Assembly (NCBI RefSeq): GCF_014648135.1 | Contig: NZ_BMQN01000012.1 | Span: forward strand, 33,024-97,023 | Direction: 5' to 3' | Source: Deinococcus sedimenti | GTDB lineage: Bacteria > Deinococcota > Deinococci > Deinococcales > Deinococcaceae | Length of the DNA stretch: 64,000 bases | In this document: piece by piece, positions 19,001 through 27,458 of the stretch | Layout of the letters: the number at the start of each line of letters is the position of its first letter | Numbering within the stretch: the first letter of the stretch is position 1 | Position numbers and translations under genes: made by a program | The notes under the pieces: generated by a model | What the model was told of the DNA's origin: nothing | Databases searched by the model: none | What the model saw: the letters and a program-made list of their open reading frames with translations, nothing else

Positions 19001-22000
19001 CCCGGCAGCACGCCGCTCAGGTCGAACCGGTAGCCGACGCCGCTGTCGTCCACTTCGGCCACCCGGATGCTTTCAGTGGCCAGCAGCCCCACCGCCACGT
19101 CCGCCGTCGTGGATTCCAGGTTTAGTCGGTCGGAACGTTCCGGGCCGACCGTGATCGTGTACCGACCGAACGTCGTGTACGCATGGGTCAGGGTCACCTC
19201 GGTCTGTCCGGTCACGGTGTCACTCGTGTCGCCCCAGTTGACGGTGTACCGGACCGCAGGAACGAGGCCACTCAGGCGGGCCGTCACGGTGAGGGTGGTG
19301 TTCCCCCCGCCGGTGACGGTCAGGACGGCAGGCTGGGCTGTGATGGCGATGCTGGCGCTCGCCGGATCGACGCGCGTGGCACGGACGGTGACCGTGTAGT
19401 CGGAGGGCAGCGCGTACTCATGCGTTCTGGCGGCTGAAGTCGTGCCCGTGACGGTCTCGGTCGTGCCGTCGCCCCAGTCCAGGGCGTACGTCAGGCCAGC
19501 TTCCAGGCCCGAGATCCTGGCCGTGGCCTTCAGGTGGTCAGCGCTCAGGGCAATCGTGGTCGTCACGTTCAGAACGATGAATTTGTCGCTGGACGCCTGG
19601 CCGCTGACCTTCAGAGCCACCCGGAAACCCCGGTCGACCCCCTGGCCGACGGTGGTGTACTGGTGGGTCACGTCGGCCGTGGTGACACCGGTAACGGTGG
19701 TCTCCGGGCTGCCGTCGCCCCAGTTCAGGGTGTACGTCAGCTGGGGAATCAGTTCACGGAGGCGCGCCGTGACGGTCAGGCCGTCGGCGGTCAGGGACCA
19801 GATCGAGGAGGTCTCAGGCACCCTGACGGTCAGGGCGTACGAGCGGGCCGTGCCAGGGGACGAGATGGTGAACAGTCCCGGCGTCAGGTAGACATGGGAC
19901 CGCGTGGCTGTTGTCACGCCCGTGACCGTCTCGACCGTCCCGTCACCCCAGTTCAGGGTGTACACGGCGGTTTCGACCAGGTCGAGCAGCTCGGCGGTCA
20001 CGGTCTGCCCTAGATCGACCGTCGCGGAACCCGTGGCCGCAAGACCGACCAGCAGGTCGTAGCGGGGCAGATTGGATGTGACGTCGATACTCAACGGGGG
20101 CGTCCCGGCGTGCGTGATCTGGACGGTGAAGGTGCCGCGGTCAGCGTAGGTGTGCCTCACCACCGACGTCCGGTCCGTCGCCACGAACGTCTCAGTGACG
20201 CTGTCGCCCCAGTTGACCGTGTAGGAATCGCCGATCAGCAGATGGCTGAGACTGAGGATGACCGAGAGGTCCTGCCCGGAGACCGTGGCGGTGGGGGTGG
20301 GAATCGTGGCCGTCACGGTGGCGGTCACGGGCGTGGTCTGTGCCGAGCCGAGCGTCACGGCGTAGGAGCCGGGCTGGGCGTAGGCGTGGGTCTTCTGGGT
20401 GGTGCTGGTGCCGCTCACGTTGTCCCTGGTGCCGTCACCCCAGTCCAGGGTGTACGTCACGCTCGGGACCAGCGTGGACAGGCGGGCGGTGACGGCATCC
20501 CGCACGAAGGTCGTGGCAGGAGTCACGTCCAGCACCGGGGTTGGCGCGGTGACCGTCGCCGTGGCCGTCACGGTCACGGTGGACGAGGAGCTGAGGGTCA
20601 CCGTGAAGCGGCCCAGTTCGGCGTACGTGTGGCTGCGCTGGGCCGTGCTTGCGCCCGAGGCGACGGTCACGACTTCAGAGGTGCCGTCACCCCATTCGAG
20701 GCTATAACTCCCGGCCATCAGGTTGGACAGACCAGCGGTGACCGGGGTACCCAGGGTGACGGAGGCGGGCGTGACGGTCAGGACCGGCACCGGCGCGACC
20801 ACTGTCACGACCGTGCTGAAAGCTGCCCGGCTGCCCGTGGCGAGCACGGAAATACCGTACTGCCCGGGGCGCGGGTAGGTGTGCGTGAGGCTGGCGGTGG
20901 TGGCCGTGGCCGTGACGACCTCGGTCACGCCGTACTCCCAGGTGACCGTGTACTCGGAGCCCGGCAGCAGATTCCCCAGGTTCAGGGTCGCGGTCAGGGG
21001 AGCGGTGGCGGCGGCGGTGCCAGTCGGGGTGGCAATGGTCACCGTGACGGTGGCGGAGGCGACCGTGGAACCGTTCAGGGTCAGGGTGACCCCGGAGGTG
21101 CCTGCCTCCGCGTAGGCGTGGGTGCGCTGCGCATCTGCGCTGCCGCTCAGGGTGTCGGCGGCGCCGTCGCCCCAGTTGAGGACGTAGTCCTGGCCGGGAT
21201 ACAGCCCCGTCACACTGGCGGTGATGGTCTGTCCTATGGCCGCGCTCGTAGGCGTGACCGTCAGGGTCGCGTCGGGCACGGACACCGTGACGCTGGCCAC
21301 CACCGGGGTGCTCACGCGCGGGTGGCGGACTTCCACCCGGAAGGTGCCCGGGCGGGCGTACGTGTGCACGAGCGTCACGGCCGGGTCACCGTTCGGGTTC
21401 AGGAACGTGTCGGTGCTGCCGTCGCCCCAGTCCACCCGGTAGGCATCGACGGACGAGGTGGTCCTCATCAGGTTGCCGACCGTCACGGTCACCCGAAGGT
21501 CACTGGGCGCAAAGGTCAGCGTAGGCACCGGGGTCTGATAGTTCAGGGTCACGGTGCCCTGGGCCGGCGTGCCGCCCCCGGCATTCCTGACCGTCACCGT
21601 GTACGTGCCGTTCCTGGCGTACTCGTGCGTCAGGATCTCGGTCAGGCCGCTCCCGGGACTCACAAACGTCTGCACGGACCCGTCGCCCCACTCCACGCTG
21701 TACGGGTAGTCGGAAGACGGCACCGGGATCAGGTGGCCGACAGTCAGCGTAACCCTGAGGTCACTCTCCCGGAAAGCGAGAGTCGGGGTGGGTACGCTGA
21801 CCGTGACGAGGGCCGTGACGGGCATCACGCCCTGGGCGCTCAGGGTAATGGCAAAGGTGCCCGTCAGGTATTTCTGACCGTCATTGAACGCGTGCGTGCG
21901 CGTGGCAGTGGCCACGCCGGTGAGGGTCTCGGTGGTGCCGTCCCCCCAGGCCAGCGTGTAGGTCAGGCCTGGCGTCAAGCCCGAGAGGGTCGCCGTAACG

Positions 22001-25000
22001 GGCTCACCGACGGCCACGTCCGTGGGCGTGACCGACAGGGTGGCGGCCGGGGCCGTCACAGTCACGGTTGCGTCGGCCCGTTCACCCGTGCTCATGGATA
22101 CGCGCACGGCGTACGTGCCGGGGCGTGCGTATGGGTGCGTCAGTGTCGCCTGCGCGGCCGTGGCCGTCAGGGCTTCCGTCTTCCCGTCACCCCAGGTCAC
22201 GGTGTATGTCAGGCCCGTGACCAGCTGCGAGACCCGGGCCGTGACCGTCAGACCGGTGGCCTCCACGCTCAGGGCGGGGGGCGCACTCAGTGACAGGGTG
22301 GCATTGACCGGGGTCATCCCCTGGGCCGTCAGGCGAAGCGTGAAGGAGCCGGATTGAGCGTACGCGTGCGTCAGGCGGGCCGCAGTACCCGTAGGCGTCA
22401 CCGTGTCGGTGGTGCCGTCTCCCCAGTTCAGGGCGTACGTCTGACCGGCCACGAGTTGCGCCAGGTCAGCCGCCGCGTCCAGTCGCAGGGCAGTCACGTT
22501 CAGGGTTGCAGTGGGCAGCTTCAGCGTGACAGTGGTCGCCACAGGGGCGCCGCGCTGCGGCGTGACCTGGATGGTGAAGCCGCCGGGCTGCGCGTAGGTG
22601 TGCGTTAGCTGCGCCGTAGCGTCCGTGGGCGTCAGGGTTTCAGTCGTTCCATCGCCCCAGTTGATGCTGTAGGCGTACCCGCTGAGCAGGTTCCCCAGGT
22701 TCAGCGTCGCGGTCAGTCCATTCCCGGTGGCGCTTGCGGTCGGGGCGGGCACCGTGGTGGTCACGGTGGCGGTGACGGTCGCGGTGGCGTTCGAGGTAAG
22801 TCTGGCGGTGAAGGTGCCCGGCGTCGCGTACGTGTGCGTCCTCTGTGCGGTGGCGGTCCCGGTGAGCGTCTGCGTGGTGCCGTCGCCCCAGTCGAGGGTG
22901 TAGGTCACGGCGGGTACGAGGTTGCCCAGGGCAGCGGTAACCGTCTGGCGAATCTGAGCGCTGCTCGGGGTAACGGTCATGGTTGGCGTTCCGGCGGACA
23001 GGGTGGCGGTGGTCGTCACGGTCACGCCGCCCTGCGGCGTGACCCCGATCGTCACCGTGCTGGGCTGCGCGTACGTGTGCGTCAGCTGTGCCATGGCAGC
23101 CGTGGGCGTCAGGGTTTCGATACTTCCGTCGCCCCAGGTGATGCTGTAGGCGTACCCGCTCAGCAGGTTCCCCAGGTTCAGCGTCGCGGTCAGTCCATTT
23201 CCGGTGGCGCTTGCGGTCGGGGCGGGCACCGTGGTGGTCACGGTGGCGGTTATCGGCGTGGTGCTGGCACTCGTCAGCGTTACGGTAAAGGTGCCCGGCG
23301 TCGCGTAGGTGTGGGTCTTCTGTGCGGCAGCCGTTCCGGTGACCGTCTCGGCCACCGTACCATCGCCCCAGTCGAGGGTGTAGGTCACGGCGGGCACGAG
23401 GTTGCCCAGGGTGGCCGTGACGGTCTGGCGGATCTGAGCGCTGCTCGGGGCGACCGTCATGGTCGGCGTTCCGGCGGACAGGGTGGCGGTGGTCGTCACG
23501 GTCACGCCGCCCTGCGGCGTGACCTGGATGGTGAAGCCGCCGGGCTGCGCGTAGGTGTGCGTCAGCTGTGCCGTGGCGACCGTGGGCGTCAGGGTTTCGA
23601 TACTTCCGTCGCCCCAGGTGATGCTGTAGGCGTACCCGCTCAGCAGGTTCCCCAGGTTCAACGTCGCCGTCAGCGTGGACGACGTTGCATTCACCGTCGG
23701 AGTCGGAACCGTGGTGGTCACGGTGGCGGTGACGGTCGCGGTGGCGTTCGAGGTAAGTCTGGCGGTGAAGGTGCCCGGCGTCGCGTACGTGTGCGTCCTC
23801 TGTGCGGTGGCAGTCCCGGTGAGCGTCTCGGTGGTGCCGTCGCCCCAATCGAGGGTGTAGGTCACGGCGGGCACGAGGTTGCCCAGGGTGGCCGTGACCG
23901 TCTGGCGAATCTCGGCGCTGCTCGGGGTGACCGTCATGGTCGGCGTTCCGGCGGACAGGGTGACGGTGGTCGTCACGGTCACGCCGCCCTGCGGCGTGAC
24001 CCCGATCGTCACCGTGCCGGGTTGCGCGTAGGTGTGCGTTAGCTGCGCGGTGGCAGCCGTGGGGGTCAGGGTTTCAGTGGCTCCGTCGCCCCAGGTGATG
24101 CTGTAGGCGTACCCGCTCAGCAGGTTCCCCAGGTTCAGCGTGGCGGTCAGTCCATTTCCGGTGGCGCGTGCGGTCGGGGCGGGCACCGTGGTGGTCACGG
24201 TGGCGGTGACCGGCGTGGTGCTGGCACTCGTCAGCGTCACCGTAGACGTGCCCGGCATCGCGTACGTGTGCGTCCTCTGTGCGGTGGCAGTCCCGGTGAG
24301 CGTCTCGGTGGTGCCGTCGCCCCAGTCGAGGGCGTAGGTCACGGCGGGCACGAGGCCACTCAGGGTGGCCGTGACCGTCTGGCGAATCTGAGCGCTGCTC
24401 GGGGTGACGGTCAGCGTGGGGGTTCCAGCGGACAGGGTGGCGGTGGTCGTCACGGTCACGCCGCCCTGCGGCGTGACCCCGATCGTCACCTTGCCGGGCT
24501 GCGCGTAGGTGTGGGTCAGTTGCGCGGTGGCAGCTGTGGGTGTGAGGGCTTCAGTGGTTCCATCGCCCCAGGTGATGCTGTAGGCGTACCCGCTCAGCAA
24601 GTTCTCCAGGTTCAACATCGTCGTCAGCGTGGACGACGTCGCACTCACCGTGGGGGTCGGGACCGTGGTGCTCACCGTCGCGGTGACGGGCGTGGTTCCC
24701 GGTGAGGTCAGCGTGATGGTGGAGGTCCCGGGCTGCGCGTACGCGTGGACCTTCTGGGCTGTGGGGGTTCCGGTGATCGTTTCGGCGGCTGTACCGTCGC
24801 CCCAGTCGAGGGTGTAGGTCAGGGTGGGGGTCAGACCGGCCAGATCGGCGGTGACCGTCTGTCCGGCGGGTGCGCTGGCGGGCGTGGCGGAGAGGGATGC
24901 GTCCGGCACGGTCAGCGTGGTGGTGGTCGTCACGGGGGCGCTGCCGTGCGGCGTGACCGTGATGGTCACCGTACCGGGCTGCGCGTATGTGTGCGTGAGC

Positions 25001-25995
25001 TGCGAGGTCGTGTTGGTGGCGGTGAGTGATTCGGTGGTGTCGCCCCAGGTCACGGTGTAGGAGTAGCCGACGAGCAGGTTGCCCAGGTTCAGCGTGGCGG
25101 TCAGTCCGTTTCCGGCGGCGCTGGCGGTGGGCGTGGGGACGGTCACGGTCACGGTGGTGGTGACGGGAGACGTTGCGGCACTCGTGACGGTCACGGCGAC
25201 CGTTCCCGGTCTGGTGTAGGCGTGGGTTTTCTGCGCGGTGGCCGCGCCTGTGGTGGTGTCGGGGACGCTGCCGTCGCCCCAGTCCAGACGGTAGGTCAGG
25301 GTGGGTTCGAGGTCGGTCAGGTCGGCGGTGACGGTGTCGAAGACGGTCGTGCTGCCGGGCGTCACGGTCAGGATGGGGTTGGGGTAGGCCACGGTGACGG
25401 TGGTGGTGGCGGTGGAGCCGCCCTGCGGCGTGACCTGAATGGGGTAGGTGCCGGGCTGGGTGTAGTCGTGCGTGACCTGAGTGGGGTCGCCGTTGGTGTA
25501 TGTGGTGTCGGTGGTGCCGTCGCCCCAGTCGATGACGTATGCGTAGTCGATCACCACGGTGCCGATGTTCAGCGTGGCGGTGAGTCGGTTGGCGGTGGCG
25601 GTCAGGGTGGGCGTGGCGATCCCCACCTGGACGGTCGTGGTCACGGGTGGGGCGTTCGGTTCGGTCAGGGTGACGGTGTACGTGTCGGCCCGCGAGTACC
25701 GGGTGGTGCGCTGCGCGGTCGTGCTGCCGGTCAGGGTGTCGGTGAGGCCGTCGCCCCAGTCGAGGGTGTAGGTCAGCGCGGGATCGAGGTTGGTGATGTC
25801 GGCGGTCACTGTCTGCCGGACGGTGGGGCTGGTGGGCGTGACCGTGAGCGTGGGGGCCGCCGTCTGCGCGTGACCGTGGCTGGAGATCTGAAGGCCGGCC
25901 AGGGTGACGAGCAGGGTGAACAGCCAGTGCAGGCCGCGCGCGGCGGTCCCGGCGGGCGGGCGGTCAGGCGGGGGAGCGTGAGCGGTGAGATTCAT
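16051..25995 (-). CDS. Giant PKD-repeat surface protein (3314 residues)
   Basis: The start (ATG overlapping the previous stop, ATGA) gives a long signal peptide (LHWLFTLLVTLAGLQISSHG, cleavage near HAQ, about residue 45). Residues 45-2270 hold about 29 PKD-like beta-sandwich units, each with a WGDG core (one is WEYG) and a THTYAQPG or THTYATPG strand. They alternate between two types, YTLDWGDGTTETLTG and YSITWGDGTTETLTPT. The remaining 1000 residues lack PKD motifs and are beta-rich (for example AALGDAAVTLGTLSLSRDG), with a few cysteines near the end. PKD arrays normally act in surface adhesion or as rigid stalks. Coupling to a predicted outer-membrane barrel upstream and an FN3 protein downstream suggests a surface complex. 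No LPXTG, S-layer homology or autotransporter end was seen. Confidence 0.8.
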   Translation of the reverse strand: MNLTAHAPPPDRPPAGTAARGLHWLFTLLVTLAGLQISSHGHAQTAAPTLTVTPTSPTVRQTVTADITNLDPALTYTLDWGDGLTDTLTGSTTAQRTTRYSRADTYTVTLTEPNAPPVTTTVQVGIATPTLTATANRLTATLNIGTVVIDYAYVIDWGDGTTDTTYTNGDPTQVTHDYTQPGTYPIQVTPQGGSTATTTVTVAYPNPILTVTPGSTTVFDTVTADLTDLEPTLTYRLDWGDGSVPDTTTGAATAQKTHAYTRPGTVAVTVTSAATSPVTTTVTVTVPTPTASAAGNGLTATLNLGNLLVGYSYTVTWGDTTESLTATNTTSQLTHTYAQPGTVTITVTPHGSAPVTTTTTLTVPDASLSATPASAPAGQTVTADLAGLTPTLTYTLDWGDGTAAETITGTPTAQKVHAYAQPGTSTITLTSPGTTPVTATVSTTVPTPTVSATSSTLTTMLNLENLLSGYAYSITWGDGTTEALTPTAATAQLTHTYAQPGKVTIGVTPQGGVTVTTTATLSAGTPTLTVTPSSAQIRQTVTATLSGLVPAVTYALDWGDGTTETLTGTATAQRTHTYAMPGTSTVTLTSASTTPVTATVTTTVPAPTARATGNGLTATLNLGNLLSGYAYSITWGDGATETLTPTAATAQLTHTYAQPGTVTIGVTPQGGVTVTTTVTLSAGTPTMTVTPSSAEIRQTVTATLGNLVPAVTYTLDWGDGTTETLTGTATAQRTHTYATPGTFTARLTSNATATVTATVTTTVPTPTVNATSSTLTATLNLGNLLSGYAYSITWGDGSIETLTPTVATAQLTHTYAQPGGFTIQVTPQGGVTVTTTATLSAGTPTMTVAPSSAQIRQTVTATLGNLVPAVTYTLDWGDGTVAETVTGTAAAQKTHTYATPGTFTVTLTSASTTPITATVTTTVPAPTASATGNGLTATLNLGNLLSGYAYSITWGDGSIETLTPTAAMAQLTHTYAQPSTVTIGVTPQGGVTVTTTATLSAGTPTMTVTPSSAQIRQTVTAALGNLVPAVTYTLDWGDGTTQTLTGTATAQRTHTYATPGTFTARLTSNATATVTATVTTTVPAPTASATGNGLTATLNLGNLLSGYAYSINWGDGTTETLTPTDATAQLTHTYAQPGGFTIQVTPQRGAPVATTVTLKLPTATLNVTALRLDAAADLAQLVAGQTYALNWGDGTTDTVTPTGTAARLTHAYAQSGSFTLRLTAQGMTPVNATLSLSAPPALSVEATGLTVTARVSQLVTGLTYTVTWGDGKTEALTATAAQATLTHPYARPGTYAVRVSMSTGERADATVTVTAPAATLSVTPTDVAVGEPVTATLSGLTPGLTYTLAWGDGTTETLTGVATATRTHAFNDGQKYLTGTFAITLSAQGVMPVTALVTVSVPTPTLAFRESDLRVTLTVGHLIPVPSSDYPYSVEWGDGSVQTFVSPGSGLTEILTHEYARNGTYTVTVRNAGGGTPAQGTVTLNYQTPVPTLTFAPSDLRVTVTVGNLMRTTSSVDAYRVDWGDGSTDTFLNPNGDPAVTLVHTYARPGTFRVEVRHPRVSTPVVASVTVSVPDATLTVTPTSAAIGQTITASVTGLYPGQDYVLNWGDGAADTLSGSADAQRTHAYAEAGTSGVTLTLNGSTVASATVTVTIATPTGTAAATAPLTATLNLGNLLPGSEYTVTWEYGVTEVVTATATTASLTHTYPRPGQYGISVLATGSRAAFSTVVTVVAPVPVLTVTPASVTLGTPVTAGLSNLMAGSYSLEWGDGTSEVVTVASGASTAQRSHTYAELGRFTVTLSSSSTVTVTATATVTAPTPVLDVTPATTFVRDAVTARLSTLVPSVTYTLDWGDGTRDNVSGTSTTQKTHAYAQPGSYAVTLGSAQTTPVTATVTATIPTPTATVSGQDLSVILSLSHLLIGDSYTVNWGDSVTETFVATDRTSVVRHTYADRGTFTVQITHAGTPPLSIDVTSNLPRYDLLVGLAATGSATVDLGQTVTAELLDLVETAVYTLNWGDGTVETVTGVTTATRSHVYLTPGLFTISSPGTARSYALTVRVPETSSIWSLTADGLTVTARLRELIPQLTYTLNWGDGSPETTVTGVTTADVTHQYTTVGQGVDRGFRVALKVSGQASSDKFIVLNVTTTIALSADHLKATARISGLEAGLTYALDWGDGTTETVTGTTSAARTHEYALPSDYTVTVRATRVDPASASIAITAQPAVLTVTGGGNTTLTVTARLSGLVPAVRYTVNWGDTSDTVTGQTEVTLTHAYTTFGRYTITVGPERSDRLNLESTTADVAVGLLATESIRVAEVDDSGVGYRFDLSGVLPGMEYIIDYGNGVQRSTTTDTVLRTLYTRSGTYVVTLLAYDPRRTLVPRATLTIQVKVTLQLGRASVLWVQQGGRVLSENDFFTLTSSQPFRVTLDLPFVGEGRVSGRWLIDGQPVRTTTLDLQGDANPRTREFTEEFTEQRPGRHTLTFEYTQPGQSAPVRLDLDYRLDVPETVRFGGTVVQVTSLENANPDGLTGRGVVNSLVVAGRDLGRYTVDFANVQATVSGSVARVVGTPTAVTVDLGSRRLSLAALGDAAVTLGTLSLSRDGVAVSGTVTLPVAGGNVSMALNSTPLDDNGHLLAPLALSGPLTTPLAEDGLTLSANTAILDLSGSRNADELAAASGNQVAPSTDWMGLVFPAANVTVGSPILTSPLTVTGAAAYNVSGFVTTFDVPTAQTDLLGWTVSLSKLRAEVLAGRISALSSTGSLPLPLVEKTMDLNIGWDARAAAGARWTVRANGPVTHTFGQTTLELGTGTWTVQAGRPVADIVFANAHWKIGKSGDVLLSNLRMDPLGNVSLDGQAWRGATSGLTSLYGYPFSIAEVGIERQSSGGYTLGLNGRLEVNSKLPVEQNTKSLFWVNGGKDVRFTTERIHAANLIYDITLDGVINDQGALTFTGGGRLKVLGLLEADAKATFGRTGPTPNFVADSGTDSVGYGSILFHVASGFDNLTVGIKNVEVYELFGGYTVNMDWPNGLDRDPVFRTAGPYEAVQGGMTLSMLVEPTQDTSRQGLTGPPIAPPKTYVRGIITGKGGQGQGGVDLTGDLWVVNSGDTWDRKTPQGRAKLDVNSQGGLLLQGCVGSGGVTAVAGLDCSKLPPLTFGSIIKLSGFLEQYAGARGSHLYVGTRENPIKVEVKNVTSGNGYLMINPDRIRFGVGVSKEFSLSGQKSFFLCTAKYGISGAYSSNLDLGIQSAPFALDGAVSFSAAARASGECGKIKASAALSVTLKGNVHLADNDSYFTGKASGTIDISGIPDITISTDVTLKF
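22540..24830 (-). repeat. Tandem 477-480 bp repeats encoding paired PKD domains
   Basis: The sequence ATGCTGTAGGCGTACCCGCT and its flanks recur at 22664, 23141, 23621, 24098 and 24575 with minor changes, a period of 477 or 480 bp (159-160 codons, two PKD domains). Long tracts are identical between copies, far more than neighbouring PKD units, which points to recent duplication or gene conversion within the gene. Confidence 0.8.
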
Positions 25996-27302
25996 TTGGA
26001 CTCCAGGGTGCCGAAGCGGTAGCGCAGTCCGGCGCCGTAGCGGTATGCGGCGGGCGCGGCGGGCGCGGCCGACTGTTCGTAGCGGGCGCTGGCGCTGACG
26101 TCCAGTTGGGGGGTGACGGCGTAGGTCACGGTCAGGTCGGCGCGGCCGGTCAGGGCTGCGCTGGTGTTGGGCGTGATGGGACGGCTGAGGTTCAGGCCCA
26201 GGCCCAGCTGTGCGCCGAGTGGGCCGCCGGCGTAGGTCAGCGTGCCAGTCGCGGAGCCGGTCGTGCCGGTCGGGGCGCGGGTGTACGAGACGTTCAGTCC
26301 GCCCTGCCAGGGGCGGCCCTGCCCGCTGACGGATGCCTGGGCGCTCGTGGTGGGTTCGGTGCCGGGCGGGGTGGTGAGGCTGGCGGTCACGCCGAAGCGC
26401 AGCCCACCGGCCTGGGTACTGACGTCTGCGGCGTACGTGGGGGTGGCTGTGGCCGGGGCGTAGGTGATGGTCGCGCCGGTATTCAGCTGCTCGGAGACCG
26501 TGAGACGCACGCCGGCGCCGACGGAGACCGCGGTGCCGCTCGTGGCGGCCGTGCCGCGCAGTTGCCAGCGGCCGGCCGAGTAGGCCAGCGTGGCGCTGGC
26601 GTTCAGGGGGCTGCCCTGTGCCAGTGAGGCGGTGGCGCTTGCGGTCACGGCGGGACTGACTTTGGCTGTGCCGCCGCCGCTGACGTTCCAGCGGGCCCGG
26701 CCGTTCTGGAGGTTCACGCTGGGCGCGAGGTAGGCGCTGGTGCCGCTGCGGACGTAGGTGAGTGAGCCGTTCACGCCGCCACTCCAGATCACCGTGTCCT
26801 GCGCGGGCAGGTCGACGGCGGTGGCGGTAGCGGCGGCACTCACGTTCAGTTCGCGGGTCAGGCGCAGGCTGCTGCCTGCGCTGACGGTGTGCGTGCGGTA
26901 CCCGGACGTGGCGGACTGGTTGCCGGACAGGGCGTAGAGGGTGGTGACCGAGGTTAGGGCGAGGCCGTCGGCGGGAACCGGTGGGGCGTACGTGTACACG
27001 AGCGTGCCGCTCATCTCGCTGCGTCCGGCGGTGAGGTCGGCGCTGCGGCGGCCCGTGGCCTGGACGGTGTGCCGGGGGCGCGTGTACCGCACGCCGAAGG
27101 TGAGCAGGCTGCGTTCGGCGGTGGCGTCGACGGTGGCGGCGCTGGTCCCGCCGGTGGGCGTCTGGTAGTGCACGGAGACACTGGCACTGTCGAGCAGACT
27201 CAGGGGGGGCGGCACGCTGTAGAGGCGCAGCTGGAGTGATCCCTCGGCGGCGGCAGTGCCGGTGAGGGCCAGCGCCAGGACCGGGGCCAGGGGCCGTTTC
27301 AT
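25992..27302 (-). CDS. Predicted outer-membrane beta-barrel protein of the surface operon
   Basis: 436 residues from the ATG at 27302, which gives a clean signal peptide (MKRPLAPVLALALTGTAAAE); a GTG at 27350 would place 16 Arg/Pro-rich residues in front and is less likely. The mature protein is a series of alternating hydrophobic/polar strands joined by short Gly/Ser/Thr turns (for example LQLRLYSVPPPLSLLD, WQLRGTAATSGTAVSVGAGV, LDVSASARYEQS), ending YRYGAGLRYRF plus four residues. The aromatic-rich terminal strand is what outer-membrane barrels show. No cysteine or enzymatic motif. Its stop overlaps the start of the giant PKD gene (ATGA), so the products are made together. Deinococcus has an outer membrane; a role in export or anchoring of the PKD protein is inference. 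Confidence 0.6.
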   Translation of the reverse strand: MKRPLAPVLALALTGTAAAEGSLQLRLYSVPPPLSLLDSASVSVHYQTPTGGTSAATVDATAERSLLTFGVRYTRPRHTVQATGRRSADLTAGRSEMSGTLVYTYAPPVPADGLALTSVTTLYALSGNQSATSGYRTHTVSAGSSLRLTRELNVSAAATATAVDLPAQDTVIWSGGVNGSLTYVRSGTSAYLAPSVNLQNGRARWNVSGGGTAKVSPAVTASATASLAQGSPLNASATLAYSAGRWQLRGTAATSGTAVSVGAGVRLTVSEQLNTGATITYAPATATPTYAADVSTQAGGLRFGVTASLTTPPGTEPTTSAQASVSGQGRPWQGGLNVSYTRAPTGTTGSATGTLTYAGGPLGAQLGLGLNLSRPITPNTSAALTGRADLTVTYAVTPQLDVSASARYEQSAAPAAPAAYRYGAGLRYRFGTLESK

Positions 27303-27458
27303 CCGGGGCCTGCGGGGGTGGGGTGCGTGGCCGAGGAGCTGGGTGGGCACGGCTCGGCGAGCCGGGAGGGAGCAGGGCGACTCATACCTAAAGTGCCTTT
27401 AAGCCAAGGCAGAAAAATCTCATGTGAGCACGCTAGGGCACGGGGCGTTACTGGGGTG
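27303..27458 (-). promoter_or_regulatory. Promoter region of the surface operon
   Basis: The 156 bp between the SARP regulator stop and the barrel start holds an AT-rich island at about 27389-27425 with the inverted repeat TAAAG-TGC-CTTTA (27389-27401). No convincing -35/-10 pair could be chosen. The dyad is a candidate operator, possibly for the regulator encoded next to it. Confidence 0.3.

Noticed and set aside
20110..22293. Long plus-strand open frames opposite the PKD gene, and similar long frames opposite the chemosensory and dnaE2 genes (for example 7338-9131 and 41243-44560)
   Set aside because: They encode Arg/Gly/His-rich or Val/Gln/His-rich low-complexity sequence, lack ribosome binding sites, and mirror the codon structure of the real genes. 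They are products of high GC.
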